This document shows positions 8,290 through 16,045 of a DNA stretch of 19,705 nt, piece by piece. Location of the stretch: contig CAJLRL010000040.1 in NCBI GenBank assembly GCA_905209075.1, positions 1 to 19,705 on the forward strand. The letters are read 5' to 3'. The notes beneath the pieces are model-generated. The model was given only the letters and a program-made list of their open reading frames with translations, was not told the origin of the DNA and ran no database searches. Made by a program: the position numbers and the translations under genes. Every line of letters begins with the position of its first letter. Within the stretch, counting starts at the first letter, position 1. The stretch is from an uncultured Lachnospiraceae bacterium (GTDB taxonomy: Bacteria; Bacillota; Clostridia; Lachnospirales; Lachnospiraceae).

Positions 8290-8325
8290 ATATCAGGATC
8301 ACTAAAATGATCTGAAATAAAAAGT

Positions 8326-8361
8326 CCTCCATCTATCATAAAGATAAATGGAGGTTTTTTT
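8326..8361. terminator. Bidirectional terminator between flavin reductase and DUF4364 genes
   Basis: Stem CCTCCAT (8326-8332) / ATGGAGG (8348-8354), one C-A mismatch, then TATC (8334-8337) / GATA (8343-8346) and a 5-base loop. A run of seven T follows on the plus strand (8355-8361); on the minus strand the same stem is followed by CTTTTTATTT. It serves both convergent operons. Confidence 0.9.
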
Positions 8362-8382
8362 AGATGGCTTATTTAAGAGCGT

Positions 8383-8898
8383 TTATTTGAGCAGCATATC
8401 CATAAGATATTCGTAAACATCCTCATTTTGTTTTTTCCAGTTGCTGCATATGGCTTCAGCCTGCTCTTTTGTTGAAACCGTTAGTGTAAGATCAACTACG
8501 GTACTTCCCTCGGAACGTACCTGACACCTTACAGCATATTTATGGCCGGTTGTTTTGTAATAATCGGCAAGGATGGAATTTTCCTGTTTGAATTCGAGTT
8601 TATTAGATTCGAAAAAACCTTTGACATCCGATTCAATACCGTCGGTTATTTTATCCTTGAAGAATCCAAGAGTTTCTTTTCCTGCCGCTGTCAGGGAATA
8701 CTGGGTATTAGAATGCGTTGATTCAAATTTAATTAAATCTGCATTTACTAAATCGCCGATTACTTCCTGAACACGGAAATAATCGGTGTATTCCTTTTCC
8801 AAAAAGAAATTGGAAATCTGTGTATTGGACAGCGGAAAACCTGCCTTGTCAAGCATATATAAAATTGTTAGTTTATATATAGTAAATGGTTCTGCCAA
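8383..8898 (-). CDS. DUF4364 family protein, winged-helix-like
   Basis: A 171-residue protein matching, from recognition, the DUF4364 family common in Clostridia. The N-terminal 80 residues resemble a PadR/MarR-type winged helix: IYKLTILYMLDKAGFPLSNT, a FRVQEVIGDLVNADLIKFES recognition region, then a TQYSLTAAGKETLGFF wing. The C-terminal half is a mixed alpha/beta domain (TTGHKYAVRCQVRSEGSTVV). This suggests a DNA-binding regulator, but no target is known to me. The start codon is TTG (8898-8896): AAGGAG at 8905-8910 sits six bases before it and overlaps the stop codon of the upstream radical SAM gene. It is the last gene of a three-gene minus-strand operon. Confidence 0.85.
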   Translation of the reverse strand: MAEPFTIYKLTILYMLDKAGFPLSNTQISNFFLEKEYTDYFRVQEVIGDLVNADLIKFESTHSNTQYSLTAAGKETLGFFKDKITDGIESDVKGFFESNKLEFKQENSILADYYKTTGHKYAVRCQVRSEGSTVVDLTLTVSTKEQAEAICSNWKKQNEDVYEYLMDMLLK

Positions 8899-8908
8899 AG
8901 TTGTCTCC

Positions 8909-9814
8909 TTACATAAAGAAACGCCCCTGATAGGTATTTCTTTTAATTAAATTTTGATTTATGGTGTTAAGCACCCGCTTTTTGTCTGTGCTCCACATTG
9001 GAGCGATCAGAAGTTTCCGTGGACCATCTCCGGTCATTCGGTGGATGACCATACCGGGTGGAAGCCTTTCTATACAGTCTACTATAAAATCACAGTATTC
9101 CTCAAGCGAGAAAAGAGGAAAAGGATCTTTTTCATACAATTCGGCAAGCTTTGTGTTTCTTAGAACATGTAAAAGCTGCAGCTTTATACCGAAAATATTA
9201 CTTTTTGCTGCAAAGTCAACTGATTCGAGCATCATTTCTTTTGTTTCGCCCGGAAGTCCTAAAATAAGATGGGCGATAACTTTGATACTGCGTTTGTTTA
9301 ATTCATTACAGACAACTGTGAAATCACTTACTTTTGTGTGAGTGTTCATTGCATCAAGTGTAGACTGGTGTATTGACTGAAGACCAAGTTCAATCCATAC
9401 GGGTTTGATATTATTTAATCTTGATAAAAGATCATATATTTCGTCATTGAAACAGTCTGTCCGTGTTCCGATAGAAAGAACGCAGACAGAAGGATCTGAT
9501 ATTGCTTCATAGAATATTTTTTCTAAATATTCCACTGGAGCATAGGTATTTGTAAAAGCCTGAAAATATGCGATAAATTTACGGCAGTCTGTTTTGGAAG
9601 AAAGCCTCCTTCTGGCTTCTGAAAGCTGTGCGGCGATCGGGAGTGAGCTATCGGAGGCAAAGTCTCCTGAACCACCCTCGCTGCAGTAAAAGCAGCCAGT
9701 ATATGATAAGCTGCCATCACGGTTCGGGCAGGTCATACCAGCGTTAAGCGATAATTTATAAACTTTTTCGCCAAATGTCTTTTTACAATAGTCATTTAAA
9801 GAATAATATCGCAT
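8909..9814 (-). CDS. TIGR01212 family (YhcC-like) radical SAM protein
   Basis: A 301-residue radical S-adenosylmethionine protein. The N-terminus YYSLNDYCKKTFGEKVYKLS and the cluster motif with Cys29, Cys41 and Cys44 (TCPNRDGS..., then GCFYCSEGGSG) match the YhcC group, where the first cysteine spacing is longer than the classical CxxxCxxC. The partial TIM barrel follows (CVLSIGTRTDCF, PVWIELGLQSIHQSTLDAMN, VIAHLILGLPGETKEMM). Biochemical function is not established to my knowledge; an RNA or sulfur-related role is often supposed. ATG lies four bases after the malic enzyme stop with no clear ribosome site, so translation probably depends on coupling. Confidence 0.92.
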   Translation of the reverse strand: MRYYSLNDYCKKTFGEKVYKLSLNAGMTCPNRDGSLSYTGCFYCSEGGSGDFASDSSLPIAAQLSEARRRLSSKTDCRKFIAYFQAFTNTYAPVEYLEKIFYEAISDPSVCVLSIGTRTDCFNDEIYDLLSRLNNIKPVWIELGLQSIHQSTLDAMNTHTKVSDFTVVCNELNKRSIKVIAHLILGLPGETKEMMLESVDFAAKSNIFGIKLQLLHVLRNTKLAELYEKDPFPLFSLEEYCDFIVDCIERLPPGMVIHRMTGDGPRKLLIAPMWSTDKKRVLNTINQNLIKRNTYQGRFFM

Positions 9815-9818
9815 AGAT

Positions 9819-10970
9819 TTATTTTATGTGTGATTTGACAGCTGCACTTACAACGTCTGCAACTCTTGGGTCAAATGCTTCAGGCATGATAAATTCATCG
9901 GACAATTCATCATCTGAAACAAGGTGTGCAAGTGCTTCCGCAGCCGCCAGTTTCATTTCTTCGGTAATCTGTGCTGCACGTCCTTCGAGAGCACCCTTAA
10001 AAATTCCAGGAAAAGCAATCACGTTGTTTACCTGATTAGGAAAATCGCTTCGGCCGGTTCCGACAACCCTTGCACCGGCAGCTTTTGCAACGTCCGGCAT
10101 GATCTCGGGAACAGGGTTTGCCATTGCAAATAGAATAGAATCTTTGTTCATGGAAGAAACCATCTCGGCGGACACGATATTTGGAGCAGAAACACCGACA
10201 AAAATATCTGCGCCTTTAAGGGCATCTGCTAAGGTTCCGGATTTGTTTTCGAGGTTAGTTACCTCTGTCATTTTTTTCTGCATCCAGTTAAGATCAGGAT
10301 AATCTTTACCTATTATACCATGGCGGTCGCACATTGTAACATTCTTAAATCCATATGTAAGAAGAAGTTTGGTTATTGCTACTCCGGCAGAACCTGCGCC
10401 GTTTACGACAACTTTACAATCTTCCTTTTTCTTGCCGGTAAGACGGAGTCCGTTTATTATACCGGCGAGAACAACGATTGCAGTACCATGCTGATCATCA
10501 TGGAATACCGGGATATCAAGTATTTCTTTTAATCTTTCTTCTATCTCAAAGCAGCGTGGTGCAGAAATATCTTCAAGATTTATACCACCAAAGCCTGGAG
10601 CAATATTTTTTACACATTCTATTATTTCGTCTGTATCCTGTGTGTCAAGACAGATAGGTACAGCGTTGACATTTCCGAATTCTTTGAAAAGTACACATTT
10701 ACCCTCCATAACAGGCATAGCAGCATACGGTCCGATATTTCCAAGACCGAGCACGGCACTTCCGTCAGAGACAACAGCGACTGTGTTTGATTTCCATGTA
10801 TATGTGTAGGCTTTTTCTTTGTCTTCAGCTATGACTTTACATGGCTCAGCTACACCTGGAGTGTATGCGATTGCCAGATCTTCACGGGAGTTAACCTTTG
10901 ATTTTGCAATAGTTTCAAGTTTTCCATTCCATTCTTTATGACATAATAATGCTTTTTCTTTGTTATCCAT
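9819..10970 (-). CDS. NAD(P)-dependent malic enzyme (oxaloacetate-decarboxylating malate dehydrogenase)
   Basis: Converts malate to pyruvate and CO2 with reduction of NAD(P), linking C4 acids to the pyruvate pool. 383 residues from the chosen start, the size of short bacterial malic enzymes. Motifs: AYTPGVAEPCK with Tyr36, VMEGKCVLFKEF with Lys91 (the catalytic acid/base pair), INLEDISAPRCFEIEERL and PVFHDDQHGTAIV (metal and malate binding), and Rossmann NGAGSAG (190-196). The frame is open further upstream to an ATG at 11012, but I start at ATG 10970: it has AAGGAG in register, and the upstream ATG falls inside the -10 region of the promoter at 11003-11031, before the expected transcription start. 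Coenzyme preference cannot be read with confidence. First gene of an operon with the radical SAM and DUF4364 genes. Confidence 0.94.
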   Translation of the reverse strand: MDNKEKALLCHKEWNGKLETIAKSKVNSREDLAIAYTPGVAEPCKVIAEDKEKAYTYTWKSNTVAVVSDGSAVLGLGNIGPYAAMPVMEGKCVLFKEFGNVNAVPICLDTQDTDEIIECVKNIAPGFGGINLEDISAPRCFEIEERLKEILDIPVFHDDQHGTAIVVLAGIINGLRLTGKKKEDCKVVVNGAGSAGVAITKLLLTYGFKNVTMCDRHGIIGKDYPDLNWMQKKMTEVTNLENKSGTLADALKGADIFVGVSAPNIVSAEMVSSMNKDSILFAMANPVPEIMPDVAKAAGARVVGTGRSDFPNQVNNVIAFPGIFKGALEGRAAQITEEMKLAAAEALAHLVSDDELSDEFIMPEAFDPRVADVVSAAVKSHIK

Positions 10971-11002
10971 GGTGGCTCTCCTTAATTTTCTTATTTTAAT
11001 AA

Positions 11003-11031
11003 ATGATAGCATTACTTAACTTTTAAATCAA
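11003..11031 (-). promoter_or_regulatory. Promoter of the malic enzyme operon
   Basis: Read on the minus strand: -35 TTGATT (11031-11026), 17-base spacer, -10 TATCAT (11008-11003) preceded by TGC, an extended -10. The expected transcript start is near 10996, about 26 bases before the ATG at 10970. Confidence 0.8.
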
Positions 11032-11066
11032 GAAAAAAGGGGGTTCCTATTTTGTACATGATGATG

Positions 11067-11072
11067 TATAAT
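11067..11072 (+). promoter_or_regulatory. Likely -10 element of the rho promoter
   Basis: Consensus TATAAT at 11067-11072, 62 bases before the rho start. The matching -35 position (TTCCTA, 11044-11049) is weak. It is back to back with the malic enzyme promoter. Confidence 0.55.
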
Positions 11073-11133
11073 GTAATCGTTATTAATTGTTCGATGGTCG
11101 TTTCAGACATTAATTCCCAAATAGGAGAAAATT

Positions 11134-12594
11134 ATGATGAGAGAAAGATATGAAAGTCTTTCTGCCTTTGTATTAAAGGATCTGGCAAAAGCCCGGGGAA
11201 TAAAGGGTGTTTCGGCAATGAAAAAAAGCCAGATTATAGAACGTATGCTTGAAGAAGATGCAAAAATGGCAGAGGCAGACGCAGCAAAACCTAAAACTAA
11301 AGCAGAAACGGAAGAAAAAAACAAACCAGAGACTAAACCAAAAGCTGGAAAAAAAGCAGAGCATAATGCTGAAGCCAAAAATGAAAATGATGAGAAACAG
11401 ACTCAGTATGACTCAAAGGAAAATGATGCCGCAGTGCCGGCTGTAAAAGATGAGGTAAGCAGCCTTGACAGTGGTATAACAGCAAATGGAATACTTGAAG
11501 TTATGTCGGATGGATTTGGATTTATACGTTGTGAGAACTATATGCCGGGTGAGAATGATGTATATGTTGCTCCTTCGCAGATTCGCAGATTTAACCTTAA
11601 AACCGGAGATATAATAACGGGAAACACAAGGATAAAAACAGACAAAGAAAAGTTTTCTGCGCTTTTATATGTTGGTTCAGTAAACGGGTATCCACCGGCT
11701 GCAGCACAGCATAGGAAGAATTTTGAAGATCTTACACCTATATTCCCTAATCAAAGGCTGAGGCTTGAAAGACCGGGAGCAAGTGTTGCCATGAGAGTTG
11801 TTGATCTTATATCGCCAATAGGAAAAGGCCAGAGGGGCATGATCGTTTCACAGCCTAAAGCAGGAAAGACAACACTTTTAAAAGAAGTAGCAAAATCCAT
11901 TAAGATAAATAATCCGGAGATGCACCTTATCATTTTGCTTATTGATGAGCGTCCGGAGGAGGTTACAGACATAAAAGAAGCTATAGAGGGCGATAATGTT
12001 GAAGTTATTTATTCTACATTTGATGAGCTTCCTGATCATCATAAGCGTGTATCAGAGATGGTTATAGAAAGGGCGAAACGTCTTGTGGAGCATGGACAAG
12101 ATGTGATGATATTACTAGACAGCATCACACGTCTTGCAAGGGCATACAACCTTACAGTTCCACCAAGCGGACGTACATTATCAGGAGGACTTGATCCGGC
12201 AGCACTTCATATGCCAAAGCGTTTCTTTGGTGCAGCGAGAAATATGAGAGAGGGAGGAAGCCTTACGATCCTTGCTACAGCTCTTGTCGATACAGGAAGC
12301 AAGATGGATGATGTGGTTTTTGAGGAATTTAAGGGAACAGGAAACATGGAGCTTGTGCTTGACAGAAAGCTCTCAGAAAAACGTATATTCCCAGCTATTG
12401 ATATCGTAAAATCAGGTACAAGAAGAGAGGATCTGCTTTTAGATAATGATGAGCAGGCTGCTGTTGACAATATGCGCAAAGCATTCAATGGAATGCGTAC
12501 GGATGAGGCGGTAGAAAATGTTTTAAATATGTTTGCACACACAAAAGGAAACAAGGAATTTGTTAATCTTGTAAAGAAAAACAGAATTTTATAA
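11134..12594 (+). CDS. rho: Transcription termination factor Rho
   Basis: Hexameric RNA helicase that ends transcription of untranslated RNA. 486 residues, longer than the roughly 420 of E. coli. Order: SAP-like N-terminal Rho domain (about 1-40, SLSAFVLKDLAKARGIKGVS), a low-complexity Lys/Glu/Ala/Asn linker (about 41-112), RNA-binding cold-shock-like domain (GILEVMSDGFGFIRCENYM, 119-137), then the RecA-type ATPase. Walker A QPKAGKTT (240-247), catalytic DERPEE near 271, Walker B VMILLDS (324-330), and R-loop SKMDDVVFEEFKGTGNMEL are intact. Two adjacent ATG codons (11134 and 11137) follow AGGAG; either may be used. No intrinsic terminator lies between it and rpmE, whose promoter starts eight bases after the stop. 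Confidence 0.97.
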   Translation: MMRERYESLSAFVLKDLAKARGIKGVSAMKKSQIIERMLEEDAKMAEADAAKPKTKAETEEKNKPETKPKAGKKAEHNAEAKNENDEKQTQYDSKENDAAVPAVKDEVSSLDSGITANGILEVMSDGFGFIRCENYMPGENDVYVAPSQIRRFNLKTGDIITGNTRIKTDKEKFSALLYVGSVNGYPPAAAQHRKNFEDLTPIFPNQRLRLERPGASVAMRVVDLISPIGKGQRGMIVSQPKAGKTTLLKEVAKSIKINNPEMHLIILLIDERPEEVTDIKEAIEGDNVEVIYSTFDELPDHHKRVSEMVIERAKRLVEHGQDVMILLDSITRLARAYNLTVPPSGRTLSGGLDPAALHMPKRFFGAARNMREGGSLTILATALVDTGSKMDDVVFEEFKGTGNMELVLDRKLSEKRIFPAIDIVKSGTRREDLLLDNDEQAAVDNMRKAFNGMRTDEAVENVLNMFAHTKGNKEFVNLVKKNRIL

Positions 12595-12601
12595 AAAACT
12601 A

Positions 12602-12630
12602 TTGCATTACCATATAGGCTATGCTACAAT
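12602..12630 (+). promoter_or_regulatory. Promoter of rpmE
   Basis: -35 TTGCAT (12602-12607), 17-base spacer, -10 TACAAT (12625-12630) with the extended TGC just before it. The start is expected near 12637, leaving a leader of about 126 bases. Confidence 0.85.
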
Positions 12631-12636
12631 TATTAA

Positions 12637-12762
12637 GCTGTTTATCGGGATGTAAACGGACGTAACGTGTCGCTCTTGCAGTAAGTATCATATGCGGATC
12701 GGGCATACGGGTATAAAGAGTGTAACTAAATAAAACGATAAGGAAATGAAGAGGTGAAAATC
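12637..12762 (+). ncRNA. Structured rpmE leader, possible ribosomal-protein autoregulatory element
   Basis: A 126-base untranslated leader, long for a 66-residue protein gene. By eye it folds into an outer stem CGCTCTT (12671-12677) / AAGAGTG (12716-12722, one G-U) enclosing an inner hairpin TATGC (12691-12695) / GCATA (12703-12707) with loop GGATCGG. Ribosomal protein L31 genes in several phyla carry leader RNAs thought to bind L31; whether this one belongs to a described class cannot be decided without a covariance search. Confidence 0.5.
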
Positions 12763-12963
12763 ATGAGAGAAGGAATCCATCCAGATTATTATCAGGCAAC
12801 TGTTACATGTAACTGTGGTAACACATTCGTTACAGGATCTACAAAGCCGGAGATCCACGTAGAGATTTGCTCAAAGTGCCATCCATTCTACACAGGTCAG
12901 CAGAAAGCTAACCAGGCTCGTGGACGTATTGAGCAGTTCAATAAGAAATATGGTATGAAATAG
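12763..12963 (+). CDS. rpmE: 50S ribosomal protein L31, zinc-binding form
   Basis: A 66-residue large-subunit protein. The four zinc ligands are present: Cys16 and Cys18 in TCNCGN, Cys36 and Cys39 in ICSKCHPFYTG, so this is the C+ form rather than the zinc-free paralogue. The ending RGRIEQFNKKYGMK is typical. I start at ATG 12763: the in-frame GTG at 12754 is part of the GAGGTG ribosome site (12751-12756), not the start. Codon use is biased as expected for a ribosomal protein. It is a single-gene unit between its own promoter and the terminator at 12981-13015. Confidence 0.97.
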   Translation: MREGIHPDYYQATVTCNCGNTFVTGSTKPEIHVEICSKCHPFYTGQQKANQARGRIEQFNKKYGMK

Positions 12964-12980
12964 AATCCATACGGTTACTA

Positions 12981-13015
12981 AAAAGGTTGAGGTTGCAATA
13001 TACCTCAGCCTTTTT
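12981..13015 (+). terminator. Rho-independent terminator of rpmE
   Basis: 13-bp stem AAAAGGTTGAGGT (12981-12993) / ACCTCAGCCTTTT (13002-13014) with one G-U pair, an 8-base loop, and T tract 13011-13015. Confidence 0.93.
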
Positions 13016-13042
13016 GAATTAAAGGACAACTGCTTTGATAAT
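13014..13042 (+). promoter_or_regulatory. Likely promoter of yqhQ-prmC-prfA
   Basis: TTGAAT (13014-13019), 17-base spacer, GATAAT (13037-13042). The -35 overlaps the T tract of the rpmE terminator, so the two transcription units abut directly. Start expected near 13049. Confidence 0.5.
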
Positions 13043-13072
13043 GAAAGGCGGTTATGAAAGGTATGAGATATA

Positions 13073-14023
13073 ATGAGATATTCAGGTGTTGGCGGTCAGG
13101 CAGTCATGGAAGGTGTTATGATGAAAAATCAAAACAAATATGCTGTGGCAGTCAGAAAACCGGACCATAAAATAGAAGTCAAAATATCGCAGCACAAAAT
13201 GTCAAAGCCGTGGGAGGTTATGCAGAAAATACCTGTTTTAAGAGGTGTGGTGAGCTTTGTTGATTCACTGTATCTGGGAATGAGTACGCTTATGTATTCG
13301 GCTTCGTTTTTTGAGGATGAAGATGAAGAAAACGAAAAGAAACAAAAAAGAGAAAGTCTTTCTGCGGAACAGATAAAGGCATTAGATAAAAAAGAAAAGA
13401 AGCAGGATGATCTATTGATGGGCGGAACGGTTGCTCTTTCGATAGTTATTGCCCTCGGATTATTTTTTGCACTGCCATATTTTTTATCAGGAATATTCCA
13501 CAAAATCACACAATCACAGATGATGATCGCATTGTTTGAGGGGATTATCCGTCTTGTGATATTTATCGGATATATAGCAATAATTTCGATGACACCGGAT
13601 ATAAAGAGAACCTTTATGTACCATGGAGCGGAGCATAAGTGCATAAATTGCATTGAGCATGGCATGGAATTAAATGTTGAAAATGTGCGTAAAAGTTCAA
13701 AACTCCATAAGCGCTGTGGAACAAGCTTTTTGCTTATAGTTATGCTTATAAGTATTTTGTTTTTTATGTTTATAAGAGTTGATTCAAAGCCATTACAGTT
13801 ATTGCTGCGTCTGGTGCTGATACCTGTGATCGCAGGAGTATCATTTGAATTTATAAGACTTGCCGGAAGGTATGACAACTGGTTCATGAATATATTGAGC
13901 CAGCCGGGGTTATGGATGCAGCGTCTTACGACAAAGGAACCTGATGATGATATGATAGAAGTTGGAATTGCTTCTGTTGAAGCTGTATTTGACTGGAAAG
14001 CATGGCAGAAAGAAGAAGGATAA
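13073..14023 (+). CDS. yqhQ: YqhQ-like DUF1385 membrane protein
   Basis: A 316-residue integral membrane protein of the DUF1385 family. The N-terminus GVGGQAVMEGVMMKNQNKYA is the family signature. Residues about 80-112 are a charged Glu/Lys linker. Four hydrophobic segments: about 115-140, 153-173, 217-235 and 242-262. Between the second and third lies the conserved MYHGAEHKCINCIEHGMELN with several His, Cys and Glu side chains that could bind metal (inference). Function is not established. Its place before prmC-prfA is common in Firmicutes. ATG 13073 has a modest AAAGG 11 bases upstream. Its end carries the ribosome site for prmC; one base separates the stop from the next ATG. Confidence 0.9.
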   Translation: MRYSGVGGQAVMEGVMMKNQNKYAVAVRKPDHKIEVKISQHKMSKPWEVMQKIPVLRGVVSFVDSLYLGMSTLMYSASFFEDEDEENEKKQKRESLSAEQIKALDKKEKKQDDLLMGGTVALSIVIALGLFFALPYFLSGIFHKITQSQMMIALFEGIIRLVIFIGYIAIISMTPDIKRTFMYHGAEHKCINCIEHGMELNVENVRKSSKLHKRCGTSFLLIVMLISILFFMFIRVDSKPLQLLLRLVLIPVIAGVSFEFIRLAGRYDNWFMNILSQPGLWMQRLTTKEPDDDMIEVGIASVEAVFDWKAWQKEEG

Positions 14024-14024
14024 A

Positions 14025-14861
14025 ATGACATATAGGGAAGCAATAAAACTGGGGGAGAGCATTTTGCAGAAAGCCGATATAACAGATGCTAAAAATGATG
14101 CATGGCTTTTGCTTGCTATGGCGTGTAAGATAGATAGGACTTACTATTATGTCCATATGGATGAAGAACTCACAACAGAACAGACGAGGGAATACCAGTC
14201 TGTTTTAAAAAAACGTGCGGAACGTATTCCGCTCCAATATATAACAGGTGAGCAGGAATTTATGGGGCTTACATTCCATGTAAATAACAATGTACTTATT
14301 CCAAGACAGGATACAGAAACTCTCGTTGAGGAGGCTTTAAAGATTATAGAACCTGGCATGAAGGTGCTTGATATGTGTACCGGCTCGGGATGCATTATAA
14401 TAAGTATACTTAAAAATACTACAGATGTGGCAGGCTATGCGTGTGATATCTCAAAACATGCCATAAATGTTGCAAAGGAAAATGCCAAGATCAACAATGT
14501 TTTTGTCGACTTTGAGAGAAGTGATCTGTTTGAGAAAATAAATGATAAATTTGATGTTATAGTTTCAAATCCACCATATATAAGGTCAGAAGAAATACCA
14601 CATCTTATGCCAGAAGTTGCAAGGTTCGAACCAATGGAGGCGCTTGATGGCAAGGAGGATGGACTTGATTTTTACCGTAGGATCGTAAAAGACAGTAAAA
14701 CACATTTAAATGATAATGGAATACTTCTTTTTGAAATCGGGTATGATCAGGGAACAGCGGTATCAGATATGCTTAAATATGCAGGATATTGTGAGGTTAA
14801 GGTCATAAAGGATCTGGCAGGAAATGACAGAGTCGTTATGGGCCGTATAGAAAAGAGGTAA
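14025..14861 (+). CDS. prmC: Peptide chain release factor N5-glutamine methyltransferase
   Basis: Methylates the glutamine of the GGQ motif in release factors, raising their activity; its substrate RF1 is encoded by the next gene. 278 residues. The N-terminal helical substrate-binding domain (1-85) is followed by a Rossmann methyltransferase fold: SAM-binding VLDMCTGSGCI (114-124) and the active-site NPPY (182-185) that holds the glutamine amide. The frame stays open upstream to an ATG at 13962 within yqhQ, but ATG 14025 gives the family-standard start and follows an AGAAGG one codon before the yqhQ stop. Three bases separate it from prfA, so the pair is coupled. Confidence 0.96.
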   Translation: MTYREAIKLGESILQKADITDAKNDAWLLLAMACKIDRTYYYVHMDEELTTEQTREYQSVLKKRAERIPLQYITGEQEFMGLTFHVNNNVLIPRQDTETLVEEALKIIEPGMKVLDMCTGSGCIIISILKNTTDVAGYACDISKHAINVAKENAKINNVFVDFERSDLFEKINDKFDVIVSNPPYIRSEEIPHLMPEVARFEPMEALDGKEDGLDFYRRIVKDSKTHLNDNGILLFEIGYDQGTAVSDMLKYAGYCEVKVIKDLAGNDRVVMGRIEKR

Positions 14862-14864
14862 AGA

Positions 14865-15941
14865 ATGTTTGATAAATTAGAGGATTTAATCCATCATTAT
14901 GAGGAACTTATGAATCTGCTCAGCGAGCCTGATGTGGCAAATGATGCTAACAGATTTAAGAAGCTTATGAAGGAGCAGAGTGATCTTGCGCCTATAGTTG
15001 AGACATACAAGGAATATAAAAACTGTAAGCAGAATATAGAAGACTCACTTGCTATTCTTGACGAGGAATCAGATGAGGAAATGCGTGAGCTTGCAAAAGA
15101 AGAGTTAAAGGAATCAAAAGAGCAGGTAGAGGAACTTGAACAGAAATTAAAGATCCTTCTTCTTCCAAAAGATCCTAACGATGATAAGAACGTAATCGTC
15201 GAGATACGTGCGGGTGCAGGTGGAGAGGAAGCTGCACTTTTTGCAGCAGAAATCTACCGTATGTATGTCCATTATGCGGAGAACCGAGGATGGAAGGTAG
15301 AAACATTGGATGCGGATGAAACCGGAATCGGTGGAATGAAATCCGTTGAGTTTATGGTAAAAGGTTCCGGTGCATATTCAATACTTAAATATGAATCCGG
15401 TGTTCACCGTGTGCAGCGTGTACCGGAGACTGAATCACAGGGAAGAATCCAGACATCTACATGTTCAGTTGCAGTAATGCCGGAAGCAGAGGATGTGGAT
15501 GTAAAGATAGATGATAAAGATATCCGTATAGATGTAATGCGTGCGTCGGGAAATGGTGGACAGTGTGTCAATACAACTGACTCTGCCGTTCGACTTACAC
15601 ATTATCCTACAGGAATAGTCATCTATAGCCAGACGGAAAAATCACAGATCCAGAATAAGGAAAAAGCGTTTGCACTCCTTCGTACAAAACTCTATGACTT
15701 AGAGCTTCAGAAGAAACAGGATGCCGAGGCAGAGGAACGCCGCAGCCAAATCGGAACAGGAGATCGTGCAGAAAAGATCCGTACCTACAACTTCCCGCAG
15801 GGGCGTGTGACAGATCACAGGATCAATCTCACGCTCTATAAACTGGACAAAATATTAAACGGAGATATTCAGGAAATCATTGATGCGTGCATCGCAGCCG
15901 ACCAGGCGAAGAAGCTTGCAAATATGAATGAAGAAGCCTAA
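14865..15941 (+). CDS. prfA: Peptide chain release factor 1
   Basis: Reads UAA and UAG and triggers peptide release. 358 residues, full length. The codon-recognising PxT tripeptide is PET (187-189) in QRVPETESQGRIQTS, which marks RF1 rather than RF2. The catalytic GGQ is at 231-233 (RASGNGGQCVNTTDSAVRLT), the substrate of the adjacent PrmC. The C-terminal IGTGDRAEKIRTYNFPQGRV segment is normal. The last codons (LANMNEEA) and the bases after the stop occur again at 16849-16894, suggesting that the 3' end of this gene served as an insertion site that left the reading frame intact. A strong terminator lies 60 bases downstream. Confidence 0.97.
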   Translation: MFDKLEDLIHHYEELMNLLSEPDVANDANRFKKLMKEQSDLAPIVETYKEYKNCKQNIEDSLAILDEESDEEMRELAKEELKESKEQVEELEQKLKILLLPKDPNDDKNVIVEIRAGAGGEEAALFAAEIYRMYVHYAENRGWKVETLDADETGIGGMKSVEFMVKGSGAYSILKYESGVHRVQRVPETESQGRIQTSTCSVAVMPEAEDVDVKIDDKDIRIDVMRASGNGGQCVNTTDSAVRLTHYPTGIVIYSQTEKSQIQNKEKAFALLRTKLYDLELQKKQDAEAEERRSQIGTGDRAEKIRTYNFPQGRVTDHRINLTLYKLDKILNGDIQEIIDACIAADQAKKLANMNEEA

Positions 15942-15959
15942 AGACCTTGATTTATGGGC
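15915..15959 (+). repeat. prfA 3'-end direct repeat, copy 1 (possible attachment site)
   Basis: Covers the last codons of prfA and 18 bases past the stop. Aligned with 16849-16894, it matches at about 39 of 46 positions: the first 17 bases are identical (CTTGCAAATATGAATGA), then GAAGC, then TTGATTTATGGGC against the same with one extra T. Start-to-start distance is 934 bases. Paired with copy 2 it fits attL/attR left by integration into the 3' end of prfA. Confidence 0.65.
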
Positions 15960-16000
15960 ATTTAAGAAAAATAGCGGTTTTTCAAATGAAATAAAATTGT

Positions 16001-16045
16001 AAGAAAAACGGTCTTTGACACATGTCATCGACCGTTTTTCTTTTG
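16001..16045. terminator. Strong terminator downstream of prfA
   Basis: 13-bp perfect stem AAGAAAAACGGTC (16001-16013) / GACCGTTTTTCTT (16030-16042). A 5-bp inner palindrome (TGACA/TGTCA, 16016-16027) sits at the tip. The T-rich 3' arm acts for the plus strand; the A-rich 5' arm could act for the minus strand. A second smaller hairpin GAAAAA/TTTTTC lies at 15966-15983. Confidence 0.85.

Noticed and set aside
12754..12762. GTG at 12754 as the rpmE start
   Set aside because: The GTG is part of the GAGGTG ribosome site for ATG 12763, and the extra residues are absent from the usual L31 N-terminus.
13129..14043. 304-codon open frame on the minus strand opposite yqhQ
   Set aside because: It lies wholly opposite a gene with clear family signatures, has Ser/Ile/Cys-rich composition typical of antisense frames, and has no ribosome site or motif.
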